64,000 nucleotides of DNA from 2-02-FULL-55-14 sp964473365 (GCA_964473365.1 CAYYOV010000002.1:1-64000), one strand, 5' to 3'. Positions 50,461 to 59,941 are shown, counted from the first letter of the stretch. Program-made: numbers and translations. The notes: a model not told the origin generated them from the sequence alone.

Positions 50461-53214
50461 ATGCGCTTGAAGCTCTCCATTGCATTGGTCGTCATCACCG
50501 CGAGCGTTGCCGCCCAGATCGCTGACTCGACAGCGCCAGCGGCAGCAACGATCACGATCCGTCCGGCGCTGAGCGGACGACCATCGTGGATGCCGAACCT
50601 CGTTCCGTATGAAGGCGTGCGACGTCCAAAGGTGGGGTTGGTCCTCAGCGGCGGAGGGGCGCGTGGGATCGCCTCGATCGGCGTCCTCAAGGCGTTTGAG
50701 CGTCGCGGTATCCCGCTCGACATGATCGTCGGAACGAGCATCGGAAGCATCATCGGCGGCCTGTATGCTGCCGGGTACACGACAGAGGAGTTGGACCGTC
50801 TGGCCCTGACGACCAATTGGGCAGAGGTCCTGAGCTACGATGACGATGCGCGCCGCCGTGACCTGTTCCTGGACCAGAAATTAGCGAACGATCGGTCTCT
50901 CGTTGTCCTTCGATTCGACGGCTTTGAGCCGATCATACCTGCCGCGTACTCCACGGGACAGCGGCTGACATATCATTTGAACATCCTGGCCCTCCAGGGC
51001 CTCTACCATCCGGGACCGAGTTTCGACGACCTTCGCGTTCCGTTCCGGGCGGTGTCGACCGATCTCATCTCCGGCACGCGTTATGTGTTCCGGAGCGGCG
51101 ACCTGTCGGAGGCCATGCGCGCAAGTGTGGCCGTGCCTTTGCTCTTCGCTGCCGTCAAGAAGGATTCGATGGAGCTTGTGGACGGCGGCCTGTTGTCGAA
51201 CATGCCGGTGGAGGTCGCCCGTGACGAGGGGATGGACGTCGTGATCGCTGTCGACGTGACCAGTGCCCTTCGTCCGGTAGGGTCCGTAAACGCGCCTTGG
51301 GAGATCGGCGAGCAGATCTTTGGTATCATGATGCAGGAAGCGAATCGACGGGCACGCGAATCAGCCGACGCGGTCATTACACCTGCGCTCGGGAACCATT
51401 TGACGTCCGATTTTGCCGGCCTCGACGAACTGATGGCAGCGGGCGAAGCGGCAGCCGATTCCGTTCTCGGCGCGGTCCAACTCCGGATCGCCACCCTGCG
51501 ACGGGAGCTGTTCGACGAGCCCGGCGATCGGTCCTACCTGCGTCCAACCATCGGATACGATGCCACATTGATCTCGCGGGACCGGCGGAGTGCAGTGGAT
51601 TCCATCTCACGGAAGGATACGGTCACCGATGGAGATCTCCGTCAGTTGGTGACCAATTTGTACGCAACAGGAGAATTCGCCACGATCGAGGCAGAGGTGG
51701 AGCGTGTCGACGGAACTGCGCGGGTGTACATTCGCGGCCAACGCCATCCCGTCTTGCGGAGCATCGCTGTTCACGGAATCACGGGTACGCGGGCTGACAG
51801 CGTCCAGCGCTCCTTCTCAGAACTTGTCGGACAACCCCTGAACCCGCTGCGCGTGCGCCGTGCCGTCGAGGAGATGTTGGCTCGGTATCGTTCGTCGGGG
51901 CTTTCGCTGGCCCATATCAATCGAATGTCCTTCGATCCCTCGACGGGCCGGGCGGAGGTCTTCGTCGATGAGGGTGTGATCGATCGAATGGATATTGTCG
52001 GGACCCGGAAGACGAAGGACTACGTGATCTGGCGCGAGCTCCCGTTCCGGCGGGGGGATGTCCTCCAGACCGCAAAGGTCGCCCAGGGTCTTGCGAACAT
52101 CTACAGCACGAACCTGTTCGAGCAAGCCGCGATGTCGGTCATCACGGAGGGGGAACAACAGGAACGCCACGTCGTGCGGATCACGGCCCGAGAGCGCAGC
52201 GCTGAACTGATCCGGCTCGGTCTTCGGGTCGACAACGAGCGGAATATCCAGCCCTCCATTGACGTGCGTGATGAGAATTTCCTCGGCATCGGCGCGGAAT
52301 TGGGGGTTCGGATGTACGGAGGGACGCGGAATCACACCATCGTCGCAGATTTCAAGACGGTCCGGATCTTCGACTCGTACCTGACGAGCGATCTGCGGGC
52401 ATACACCGCCAGCCGCGACGTGAATGTGTATGGCGACGCTCCGCGAACCCGTGACGATCGGTTCGACCGGATCCGCGTTGGCGAGGTTCGCGAAACAAAG
52501 CGCGGTGGCTCGCTGAGCGTGGGAACGCAGCTGGAGCGGCTTGGCAACGTCACCGTCACTGGTCGGTGGGAACGTCATCATGTTTACAACATCTTCAATA
52601 CGCCGATCACGAACCAGCAATACGACATCTCATCGGTCCGATTCGCGACCCGAATCGATACGCAGGACCGGTACCCGTATCCGACCGAAGGCGTCAATAT
52701 GGAGTTCTCGTACGAATCGGCGTTGATGCGGACCGCTGCATCCGTCGGGTTCACGAAGCTCTTTTTCCGCTATGCGGTCGCGCATACGTTGGGTGAGCGG
52801 CACACGTTTATCCCGCGGGTCATGCTCGGGTTGGGCGATGATGCCGTGCCGACAAGCGAGCAATTCTCCCTCGGCGGCCCGGAGAGTTTCTACGGGTATC
52901 GCGAAGACAACGCCCGCGGGCGACAGCTGCTCTCGGCCAGTCTCGCCTATCTGTATCGATTGCCATTCAAAGTTTTCGTCGACACGTACCTGATGGCCAG
53001 GTACGATATCGGATCGATCTGGCTCAGGCCTGACGAGATCCGGCTTGTGGACCTCCAACATGCCGTCGGACTGGGCGTCGGATTTGACACGCCGGCCGGT
53101 CCGGCCGAGATCGCCGTCGGACGCAGTTTCTATCTCCGGACCGACCTGTTGGAACGACCCCTGGCCCTCGGGCCGACGGTCGTTTCGTTCAGCATTGGAT
53201 ATCCGCTCGATTGA
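50461..53214 (+). CDS. patatin-like phospholipase with POTRA and BamA-type barrel
   Basis: The 917-residue protein has a signal peptide ('LSIALVVITASVAAQ'). A patatin domain at about 55-330 follows, with oxyanion motif 'LSGGGARGIASIG', nucleophile Ser93 in 'GTSIGS' and partner Asp241 in 'DGGLLSNMP'. POTRA-like repeats (about 400-560) and a surface-antigen barrel come next ('DNERNIQPSIDVRDENFLG', 'GGPESFYGYRED'). This matches the PlpD or type Vd autotransporter plan, in which the lipase is carried to or through the outer membrane by its own barrel. Substrates are probably phospholipids. The next gene follows after 33 bases. Confidence 0.92.
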   Translation: MRLKLSIALVVITASVAAQIADSTAPAAATITIRPALSGRPSWMPNLVPYEGVRRPKVGLVLSGGGARGIASIGVLKAFERRGIPLDMIVGTSIGSIIGGLYAAGYTTEELDRLALTTNWAEVLSYDDDARRRDLFLDQKLANDRSLVVLRFDGFEPIIPAAYSTGQRLTYHLNILALQGLYHPGPSFDDLRVPFRAVSTDLISGTRYVFRSGDLSEAMRASVAVPLLFAAVKKDSMELVDGGLLSNMPVEVARDEGMDVVIAVDVTSALRPVGSVNAPWEIGEQIFGIMMQEANRRARESADAVITPALGNHLTSDFAGLDELMAAGEAAADSVLGAVQLRIATLRRELFDEPGDRSYLRPTIGYDATLISRDRRSAVDSISRKDTVTDGDLRQLVTNLYATGEFATIEAEVERVDGTARVYIRGQRHPVLRSIAVHGITGTRADSVQRSFSELVGQPLNPLRVRRAVEEMLARYRSSGLSLAHINRMSFDPSTGRAEVFVDEGVIDRMDIVGTRKTKDYVIWRELPFRRGDVLQTAKVAQGLANIYSTNLFEQAAMSVITEGEQQERHVVRITARERSAELIRLGLRVDNERNIQPSIDVRDENFLGIGAELGVRMYGGTRNHTIVADFKTVRIFDSYLTSDLRAYTASRDVNVYGDAPRTRDDRFDRIRVGEVRETKRGGSLSVGTQLERLGNVTVTGRWERHHVYNIFNTPITNQQYDISSVRFATRIDTQDRYPYPTEGVNMEFSYESALMRTAASVGFTKLFFRYAVAHTLGERHTFIPRVMLGLGDDAVPTSEQFSLGGPESFYGYREDNARGRQLLSASLAYLYRLPFKVFVDTYLMARYDIGSIWLRPDEIRLVDLQHAVGLGVGFDTPAGPAEIAVGRSFYLRTDLLERPLALGPTVVSFSIGYPLD

Positions 53215-53247
53215 AACGTTCGTCCACACACGTCGTAAACTAAGGTC

Positions 53248-55782
53248 ATGCGAAACCTCTTTGATCGGCTCTCTCCTCGGGTTATTCGCGCGATCTACGC
53301 CGCGGTCGTCCTCGTGGTCGTGGCTCTGGGCGGTGCCAATATCCACCAGGTGATGATGGTCCGCTCAACGGGTAATGACCAATGCAGGTGGGTCGAGCCG
53401 AAGGTGGGCGATTCCCGTCTCACGATCACCGACATCGTTCGGGGCGGCGTGATCGAGAAGGCCGGTATCAAGGACGGCGACGTGCTCGTGAAGATCAACG
53501 GGGAGGCCTTCTCCTCTGCCCGCGAAGCTCAAGAGAAGATCAACCGACTCATCGGCACGAGAGCCCGGTACACCATCGAGCGGGACGGGAAGCAATTTGA
53601 CACGGACGTGCTGATCCTCAAAGCGATCAATATGTCGTTCCTGGCCATGGTGCTCCAGGGCGGCAGTCTGTTGGTCATCGGGTTCATCGTGGTCATGTCC
53701 CGACCGCAAGGCAGGATCCAACGCATGTTCGCACGGTACGGCATTCTTTCGTTCCTCTTCTTTTCGCATGCACAAGGGAACTATGATGTGGCCCTCGATC
53801 CAATGTGGCGCGTCGCCATCTTCGGTGGCACGTTCGTGTTCGTCGGGTTGATGGGTCCTCCGGCCTTCGTCCAGTTCTTCCTCAACTTCCCGGTCCGGAT
53901 GCGGCTGGCAGAACGCACATGGCTGAAGATCGCGCTCTACGCCGTCTCGGCGGTCTTGACGTCCATTGTGGCATTCGGCGGTCAACTGAGACTCTCTCAA
54001 ACGCTTGTCAATTCAGCCTACTTCTCCAGGTTCGCCTTTATCCTGCTCGGTTTTACGTTCTTCGTCTACGCCTACTTTCGGTTGGTGCGGCCGGACCGGC
54101 GCCGCTCGCTCCGCCCGATCCTCATTGGAGTTGCACTCGGCATGGCGGCGTTCACGTACATGCTGGCCGTCGCTGCCATCGATCAGTTTGCCGCATTCCT
54201 GAACCCGCTCATTCTTTTACCGGCTCTCCTGCTCCCTCTGGCTGCCCTGCTCTTTGGATATGCGATCATCCGCTACCGACTGATGGACATTGACCTCATC
54301 GTGAAGCGAAGCCTGATCTACGGCATCGTGACGGCGACGGTGGCGGCCATCTACGTCGGGACGGTCTTCGTTGCGGGAAGTCTTGCGGCGGATCTGCTCG
54401 GAGAGGAGCCAGACCGTCTGGCAACGCTGCTCGCCCTGGTGGTGGTTGCATTTGCCTTCGACCCGCTGAAGCGGAACGCGCAGGAATGGATCGACCGCGT
54501 CTTCTACCAGGAACGATACAACTACCAGCGCGCGCTGCTTGAATTTGCGCAAGATCTGCCCCGTCGGATCGATCTGCGAGAGATCCTCGAATCGATGGTA
54601 CATCGTATCTCCGGAACGATGTACATTGACAAGGTCGCAGTGGTCCTCTGCGACCCCGAAGGATCGTGCGAGAGCGCCGAACAGAATGTGTCGCGGTTGT
54701 GCTGTCGGTTCGAAGACACCGAGGGCGGCCTGATCCGGTTGCTCCGGGCGACGCAGAGCGCACAGTCGTTCGCTCTTCTGGCTGACGAGCCTGAGACGGT
54801 CAAGCTCTCCGCTACTGACAAGGAGATGCTCATCGCCGGAGGTATCGTTCTCTCGGTTCCGATGTTCCTCAAGGACCGGTTGATCGGAGTGATCAACGTC
54901 GGCCCCAAGCGGTCAGGAAAGGTGTACACGAGGGACGATATTGACCTTCTGACGGCAGTTGGCGCGCAAGCAGCGGTGGCGATCGAGAATGCGCGACTGC
55001 ACGCGATGGAATTCGAGCGGCAAAAGATCCGCGAAGAACTCGCTCTCGCGCTCAAGATCCAGCAGGGTCTGCTCCCGAAGGGGGCCCCATCGCTTCCCGG
55101 TCTGGATGTCGCGGGCTTTTCTCGACCGGCATTGCAGGTGGGCGGCGACTACTACGACTACATTGAGATCGGCCGGAACAAGTTGCTCGTCGTTGTGGCC
55201 GATGTGGCGGGCAAGGGGATGTCGGCCGCGCTATACATGTCGAAAGTGCAGGGAATGGTCCAATTGGCGGCGCACATGTACCGGTCGCCAAAGGAGATGC
55301 TGTCGCATATCAATCGTCGTATCTATGATGGCATCGAGCGACGCTCGTTCATCACGATGATCCTGGCGCTCTTCGACCTCGAGAAGAAGCAGGTGCGGAT
55401 CTGCCGGGCGGGACACAATCGAGCGCTGATCGGCATCAACGGATCGCTGGAGTTCGTCGAGGCGCCCGGGATCGGACTTGGCCTTGAGCGGGGGCCGATC
55501 TTCGACCGGGAACTCCGGGAGGTCGTCCGGCCTATCCGGCCGGGAAGCGTCTTCCTCTTCTATACGGATGGCGTGACCGAAGCCATGAACCCGGAAGGAA
55601 AAGAACTGGGCGAAGAACCGGTGCGGCGCCTGGTCATGGCCAAGCGGCACCTGACAGCCGGAGAGATCCAGCATCACGTTCTGTCAGCCGTAGAGGAGTT
55701 TCAAGGGAAGGCGGAGCCGCACGACGACGTGACGATGGTCGTGGTCAAGACCGAGGCGACCCCGCGCCGAAAGCGACGCTGA
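53248..55782 (+). CDS. PDZ-membrane-GAF-PP2C (RsbU-like) phosphatase
   Basis: The 844-residue protein starts with one membrane segment (about 12-33) and a PDZ domain outside the cytoplasm (about 50-125, 'DIVRGGVIEKAGIKDGDVL'). About eight membrane segments run from 130 to 400, followed by a GAF domain (about 440-590) and a SpoIIE/PP2C phosphatase domain. The phosphatase motifs are 'GGDYYDYIEI', 'VVVADVAGKGMSAALYMS', 'FYTDGVTEAMN' and 'PHDDVTMVVVK'. Such phosphatases act on anti-anti-sigma proteins in partner-switching control of stress genes. A PDZ sensor on top suggests that it reads envelope protein or peptide ends. No anti-sigma gene is nearby. Confidence 0.9.
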   Translation: MRNLFDRLSPRVIRAIYAAVVLVVVALGGANIHQVMMVRSTGNDQCRWVEPKVGDSRLTITDIVRGGVIEKAGIKDGDVLVKINGEAFSSAREAQEKINRLIGTRARYTIERDGKQFDTDVLILKAINMSFLAMVLQGGSLLVIGFIVVMSRPQGRIQRMFARYGILSFLFFSHAQGNYDVALDPMWRVAIFGGTFVFVGLMGPPAFVQFFLNFPVRMRLAERTWLKIALYAVSAVLTSIVAFGGQLRLSQTLVNSAYFSRFAFILLGFTFFVYAYFRLVRPDRRRSLRPILIGVALGMAAFTYMLAVAAIDQFAAFLNPLILLPALLLPLAALLFGYAIIRYRLMDIDLIVKRSLIYGIVTATVAAIYVGTVFVAGSLAADLLGEEPDRLATLLALVVVAFAFDPLKRNAQEWIDRVFYQERYNYQRALLEFAQDLPRRIDLREILESMVHRISGTMYIDKVAVVLCDPEGSCESAEQNVSRLCCRFEDTEGGLIRLLRATQSAQSFALLADEPETVKLSATDKEMLIAGGIVLSVPMFLKDRLIGVINVGPKRSGKVYTRDDIDLLTAVGAQAAVAIENARLHAMEFERQKIREELALALKIQQGLLPKGAPSLPGLDVAGFSRPALQVGGDYYDYIEIGRNKLLVVVADVAGKGMSAALYMSKVQGMVQLAAHMYRSPKEMLSHINRRIYDGIERRSFITMILALFDLEKKQVRICRAGHNRALIGINGSLEFVEAPGIGLGLERGPIFDRELREVVRPIRPGSVFLFYTDGVTEAMNPEGKELGEEPVRRLVMAKRHLTAGEIQHHVLSAVEEFQGKAEPHDDVTMVVVKTEATPRRKRR

Positions 55783-55830
55783 CGTTCAAGATTGTTCATC
55801 AATATTCCATGTGCACGTGAAAGAGACCCT

Positions 55831-56097
55831 ATGAGCACGAAGCCTCCTTCCAAGATCCTACCGTTCGACTCCGCCTCGCGCGAGGCACTGGCGTACGAAG
55901 CGGCCGCGTTGATCGCTACCCGAGAACCCAATGATCAGGCCCGTCTCGGCTATTGCCTCTGGGGCTGGCTCACCGAGCGAAAGGGAACACTCGCAGAGGC
56001 CGTCCGTGCCGCAGGCGTCCGGACAGACCTTCGTGAGCACGAGATCGTTTCCATCCTTGGCGGCCATCTCGAAGCCAAAGGAATCAGCATCGTCTGA
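55831..56097 (+). CDS. small helical protein of unknown function
   Basis: I do not recognise this 88-residue protein. It is soluble-looking and likely helical, with mixed charge; notable segments are 'SASREALAYEAAALIATRE' and 'DLREHEIVSILGGHLEAKG'. I took the ATG at 55831, with AAGAGA upstream, over a TTG at 55792. Its stop overlaps the MarC start (TGATG), and coding use looks like that of its neighbours, so it is very probably real. No function is offered. Confidence 0.7.
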   Translation: MSTKPPSKILPFDSASREALAYEAAALIATREPNDQARLGYCLWGWLTERKGTLAEAVRAAGVRTDLREHEIVSILGGHLEAKGISIV

Positions 56098-56684
56098 TGT
56101 CGATCGACGCGAACGCTCTCCTGCTCAGTTTCATCCCCTTGTTCGTCGCAATCGACGTTCTGGGCGTCGTGCCGCTCTTCCTGTCCCTGACCGAACGGCT
56201 TGATGGGCCGCACAAGCGAAAGCTGGTGACAGAGGCGACGCTCGCGGCATTGGGCGTATCGCTTGCCTTCCTGTTCTTCGGGAGGTTCCTCTTCACGGTC
56301 ATGGGGATCACCGAGGACGATTTTCGCGTGGGCGGGGGGATTATCCTTCTCGTCATCGCGATCGTCGACTTGACGATGAGCTCGGATCAGCAGCGAAGCC
56401 CGGAAACGTCGATCGGCATCGTGCCCATCGGGATCCCGCTCATCATCGGTCCGGCGGCGTTGACGACGATCCTCATTCTCGTCGACGCCTACGGCATGGC
56501 GGTCACCATCGCGTCGCTCCTGGCGAACCTCGCGATCGTGTGGCTCGTTTTTCGCTACTCGGACGTCGTCGTACGGGTGGTGGGGCGGGGCGGGTCGAAG
56601 GCGATCGCCAAGGTGGCGTCCTTGTTCATGGTCGCGATCGCCGTGATGATGATACGGGTGGGACTAACGAACCTGCTGCGGTAG
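56097..56684 (+). CDS. MarC-family integral membrane protein
   Basis: The 195-residue protein has about six membrane segments. MarC family signs are 'FIPLFVAIDVLGVVPLFLSL' at the start, 'GGGIILLVIAIVDL' and 'VPIGIPLIIGPAALTTILIL' in the middle. These proteins were once thought to give drug resistance, but their function is not established; a transport role is likely. It is coupled to the small gene upstream and converges on folA with a 9-base gap. Confidence 0.92.
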   Translation: MSIDANALLLSFIPLFVAIDVLGVVPLFLSLTERLDGPHKRKLVTEATLAALGVSLAFLFFGRFLFTVMGITEDDFRVGGGIILLVIAIVDLTMSSDQQRSPETSIGIVPIGIPLIIGPAALTTILILVDAYGMAVTIASLLANLAIVWLVFRYSDVVVRVVGRGGSKAIAKVASLFMVAIAVMMIRVGLTNLLR

Positions 56685-56693
56685 GCGGCTGGC

Positions 56694-57206
56694 TTAGTGC
56701 CGGCGCGTTGCCGGTCGGGCGCCCGCTGAAACCCCCTTCGGAGCGATCCGTTCGTAATCAACGAACGACCATCCCGCTCCAGTCTCGCGCTTAACTTCCT
56801 TCCACACCGATCCGACCTCGTGGTCGAAGGCCGGGAAGTGCACATCCCCGTCGTAGGCTGTGTCCAGCAAGGTCAGGTGCATCGCGTCGGCAATGCTGAT
56901 CGTTTGTCGATAGACCTGCCCCCCTCCGATGACGTATATGATCGGCTCTTCATAGAGGCGATCGAGCGCCATTTCCAGCGTGGGATATGACTCGATCCCG
57001 TGGAGGGCGTGATGCGTGAGGACGACATTTCGGCGGAGCGGCAACGGTCGGCCGAGCGACAGGTACGTCAGACGCCCCATCAGGATCACATGCCCCTGGG
57101 TCAGTCGACGGAATCGTCTCCGGTCCTCGGGCAGGTCCCAGGGGATCTCCCCGTCGTTGCCGATCACAAGGTTCTTTGCTACCGCCGCGATGAGGATGAT
57201 ACGCAT
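56694..57206 (-). CDS. folA: dihydrofolate reductase
   Basis: The 170-residue enzyme reduces dihydrofolate with NADPH. It shows 'IAAVAKNLVIGNDGEIPWDLPEDRRRF' in part (IGNDGEIPWDLPED), 'VILMGRLTYLSLGRPLP' and 'IYVIGGGQVYRQTI'. The commonly seen 'GRKT' appears as 'GRLT'. The frame runs far upstream over thyX, but homology starts at the ATG at 57206, 4 bases after the thyX stop. Since ThyX makes thymidylate without producing dihydrofolate, the need for FolA here is lower than in ThyA organisms. Confidence 0.93.
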   Translation of the reverse strand: MRIILIAAVAKNLVIGNDGEIPWDLPEDRRRFRRLTQGHVILMGRLTYLSLGRPLPLRRNVVLTHHALHGIESYPTLEMALDRLYEEPIIYVIGGGQVYRQTISIADAMHLTLLDTAYDGDVHFPAFDHEVGSVWKEVKRETGAGWSFVDYERIAPKGVSAGARPATRRH

Positions 57207-57210
57207 GCGA

Positions 57211-58182
57211 TCAGCCCTTGAGGCGTGCCAGGACCTCAGGTCGCTGCAGCAGCGGAGTAAGACGGTCCTCCAGCCCGAAACGGGGCAACCTTCCGAGGAA
57301 CTCCTTGAGCTCGCCCGAGAGAACAGCCGCGCCGTTCCGAGAGCGTGCAAGCTGCTCTGACGCGATGAATGCGATCAAACCTTGGTCGTCCTTCGCGGCG
57401 AGAAGCCGGATGAGCTCCACATCCAGACGCGAAAGCGAGAGCGATCCGAGCCGATAATCCTTGAAGGCCTCCCACGCCGTCGGCACCCATCGGGCGACGA
57501 TCTCGTTGCCAATGATGTTCGCGTACTGTCGGATCTCCGCCTGCGCATGCGGGTCCATTCGCAGCCAGAGGAAATGGAGCAGGTTGTGGAGGTCGACCTT
57601 CCAATAGGCTTCGGTGTACGTGGACAGAGGGAGGTCCTTTCGCGCCTGTTCGCGCGCCACGCCGATCTCAAGCCGTTCGGCATAGACCCGGCGGGCGAGG
57701 TCCTGCAGTTCGCGCTCCCCCTCACTCAAGCGTTGTCCTGTGGCCGGGTCGATCCACCCTTCGCTCCCTTGTTTGTTGTCGGACGACTGCATGCGCCACT
57801 GGTCGGGCGCGGTCATCTGCGAAGCGTCGATGGCGATCGAATACCGGGTGGAATACTCGTTGACGTTCGCCGTACGGTGGCGTATCCACTGACGCCAGCA
57901 GTCCATCGGGACCCGCACATGGAGCTTCAGTTCGCACATTTCGAACGGCGTCGTATGTGCATGACGCATGAGGTACCGGATCAGGCCCCGGTCTTCGCGC
58001 GATTTCTTTGTCCCCGCCCCGTATGAGACGCGGGCTGCCTGTACAATGGATTCGTCGGAACCGAGGTAGTCAACGACGCGCACGAAACCATCGTCGAGGA
58101 CCTTGAATGGCTGGCCGAGAATACTGTCGAGAGCTTCGCTGCGGTGGCGGGATGCGGCGGGCTCGTTCACTGGTTCGGTCAT
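57211..58182 (-). CDS. thyX: flavin-dependent thymidylate synthase
   Basis: The 323-residue enzyme makes dTMP from dUMP with FAD and methylene-tetrahydrofolate. It carries the ThyX motif as 'RHRTANVNEYSTRY' near residue 100, and 'MRHAHTTPFEMCELKLHVRVP' (in short form RHAHTTPFE) just before it. It is somewhat longer than the shortest ThyX proteins. The ATG at 58182 has AAGGA 8 bases upstream. It lies between an M49-like lipoprotein gene and folA on the same strand. Confidence 0.95.
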   Translation of the reverse strand: MTEPVNEPAASRHRSEALDSILGQPFKVLDDGFVRVVDYLGSDESIVQAARVSYGAGTKKSREDRGLIRYLMRHAHTTPFEMCELKLHVRVPMDCWRQWIRHRTANVNEYSTRYSIAIDASQMTAPDQWRMQSSDNKQGSEGWIDPATGQRLSEGERELQDLARRVYAERLEIGVAREQARKDLPLSTYTEAYWKVDLHNLLHFLWLRMDPHAQAEIRQYANIIGNEIVARWVPTAWEAFKDYRLGSLSLSRLDVELIRLLAAKDDQGLIAFIASEQLARSRNGAAVLSGELKEFLGRLPRFGLEDRLTPLLQRPEVLARLKG

Positions 58183-58192
58183 CGTCTGGTCC

Positions 58193-59860
58193 TTAGTGTG
58201 CAGACAGCGGATACGTTGGGGCAATATCGACAGGGATGCCTTTGAGCCGGTCCAGAACGACCTGGAGTGACGGCCGAATGATGCCGTAGGTCGTCAGCAG
58301 GTCCTTGGCCTCCTCGTAGGCGCCTCGCGCCTGAATGTCCATGATGCGACCGGTCAGCTTCGTGACGGCCGGCTTGATCTTCTGGAGATCGACGCTGAAC
58401 AATCCCGTCGTCGGGTCGAGCACGAACCCGCCTTCGTCGAGCAGGTAGTTGAATTGAACGGCCATCCCCTTGCCATGCGCTTCGTTGATGCCGAACCGGA
58501 CGGAACGGAAGACGCCGGCAAGGTACGTCGTATACAGCTCATGCTCGGTCGATCGGTCGAGCCGTCCGGACTCCATCAAGTACTGGAGGGCGAAGAGCGC
58601 AGCGATGTCGGCTTTGGCCTCTTCGAGCGCGGACGAGAGCTCTTTCATCTCCTGACGGGCCGTAGTCTTTCGGCCGTTGACGGTGATCTCGTGCGGACCC
58701 AGCCCGTGCATGAGCTCGTGGGCGAGGATGTGCGTAAAGAACTGCTCGAAGGAGAGGTGGGTGCGTTCTCCGGGGGCGAGCGCCACGGCGGCGATCGGAG
58801 TGAGAACGTTCTGGAACTTCGCCTCCTGCACATTGCGAAGCATCACGCGCTTGCTCCCCTTCGCCTTGACCACGCGTTCGTCGTTCGGGAGATTGAATGC
58901 CGCCGTCTGGACGCCGGCCCGCGCTTCACCGCCCGTTGCGACGAGGTCCACCACGCGAATGGGTGCTGAGGCGCCGAGCTTGGGATTGCGATACGTTGGA
59001 TCGATGGGAAGCCGGTCTTCGATCTCCTGCAACCATCCGCTGAACTGCTTCAACTTTGCGGTCTCCTGTTCGTTCCGGATGGCGATGTACGCCTCGAACG
59101 AGGCCTTATAGTTGAAGAGGCCGTCCATATAGACCTCGTACGGCCCGATCGTCGGTTCGAGCGGACTGTCGAGGTCCATCCACGCCACATCGCTGTCATA
59201 ATAATCGTTCGTGAGGAACGACGTGGCGCGGGCCGTGAGGAAGCGCCGCAGCGTGGGGTCGGTCGTGGCTGCCGCGGCCTCTTGAAGCGCTTGGGCCGCG
59301 GGTGCGAGCCAGGGACGATACGCTTCGCTGAATGGCACCGAACGGAGCGACCCGTCATCGTTCCGACGAATGACGCTGAAATAGCCTCGTGCCGCCTCTT
59401 GCTCTCCGGTTGACAGTGTCGAGACCCACCGTTCAAACTCTTCCTTCGTCATGTCCTCCGGATAATGGTCGGCCCCGAGGGGCCGTGCGGGAACGCCGTC
59501 GATGAATGGACGTTCGTCGTCGATCCCAGACCATGGTGACATGTGAATGAGGAACAATCGCGTGCGTAGGCTCCCGGCGTCAGAGCGGTCGTTTCGAAGC
59601 CGCTCAAGGGTCGGAATATTGCCGCCCCAGACCTGCCGGAGATAGATACTGTCCATCAGACGGGCCGCCTCGATGAGTTTTTCGAGGGCCTCGCGATCGC
59701 CGGCGGTCAGATGCGCGATGTCGGCTGTCAGCTCAACCGGTGCGAATGCGGCCAGCTGGGCGTTGAGGGAATCAGCGGTGGTCGTAGGCATAGGGGGACG
59801 TGAACAGGCGGCGAGCGCCAGTAGGGGGATGATCGCGATGAAGTTCTTCATGGTGTTCAT
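58193..59860 (-). CDS. M49-like zinc-peptidase lipoprotein
   Basis: The 555-residue protein starts with a lipoprotein signal ('IIPLLALAAC'). Its C-terminal half has 'HILAHELMHGLGPHEI' and 'GRKTTARQEMKELSSALEEAKADI'. This resembles the M49 (dipeptidyl peptidase III) branch found at the C-terminus of plant Nudix hydrolase 3, where the motif is HExxH followed by EEAKAD, rather than the HExxGH of classic DPP III. A zinc peptidase on the outside of a membrane is likely; the substrate is unknown. Two in-frame starts exist (59860 and 59851). It ends 10 bases before thyX. Confidence 0.82.
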   Translation of the reverse strand: MNTMKNFIAIIPLLALAACSRPPMPTTTADSLNAQLAAFAPVELTADIAHLTAGDREALEKLIEAARLMDSIYLRQVWGGNIPTLERLRNDRSDAGSLRTRLFLIHMSPWSGIDDERPFIDGVPARPLGADHYPEDMTKEEFERWVSTLSTGEQEAARGYFSVIRRNDDGSLRSVPFSEAYRPWLAPAAQALQEAAAATTDPTLRRFLTARATSFLTNDYYDSDVAWMDLDSPLEPTIGPYEVYMDGLFNYKASFEAYIAIRNEQETAKLKQFSGWLQEIEDRLPIDPTYRNPKLGASAPIRVVDLVATGGEARAGVQTAAFNLPNDERVVKAKGSKRVMLRNVQEAKFQNVLTPIAAVALAPGERTHLSFEQFFTHILAHELMHGLGPHEITVNGRKTTARQEMKELSSALEEAKADIAALFALQYLMESGRLDRSTEHELYTTYLAGVFRSVRFGINEAHGKGMAVQFNYLLDEGGFVLDPTTGLFSVDLQKIKPAVTKLTGRIMDIQARGAYEEAKDLLTTYGIIRPSLQVVLDRLKGIPVDIAPTYPLSAH

Positions 59861-59889
59861 ATCAGTCGGGAGAGTTCTCGTTCCGCGTG

Positions 59890-59905
59890 GCCGGGACGAC
59901 CCGGC
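59890..59905. terminator. perfect hairpin before the M49-like gene
   Basis: GCCGGG-ACGA-CCCGGC is a perfect 6-base-pair, GC-only stem with a tetraloop in the gap between the GMC oxidoreductase and the M49-like gene. There is no T-run. It could end minus-strand transcription or shape the leader of the next gene. Confidence 0.35.
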
Positions 59906-59925
59906 ACTGCGGTCCATTCAATGCA

Positions 59926-59941
59926 GCCGCCAACGTGCGGC
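59926..59941 (-). terminator. hairpin just after the GMC oxidoreductase stop
   Basis: On the minus strand GCCGC (59941-59937) pairs with GCGGC (59930-59926) around a 6-base loop, starting 11 bases after the stop codon. Together with the second hairpin at 59890-59905 it could end the oxidoreductase operon. Confidence 0.35.
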
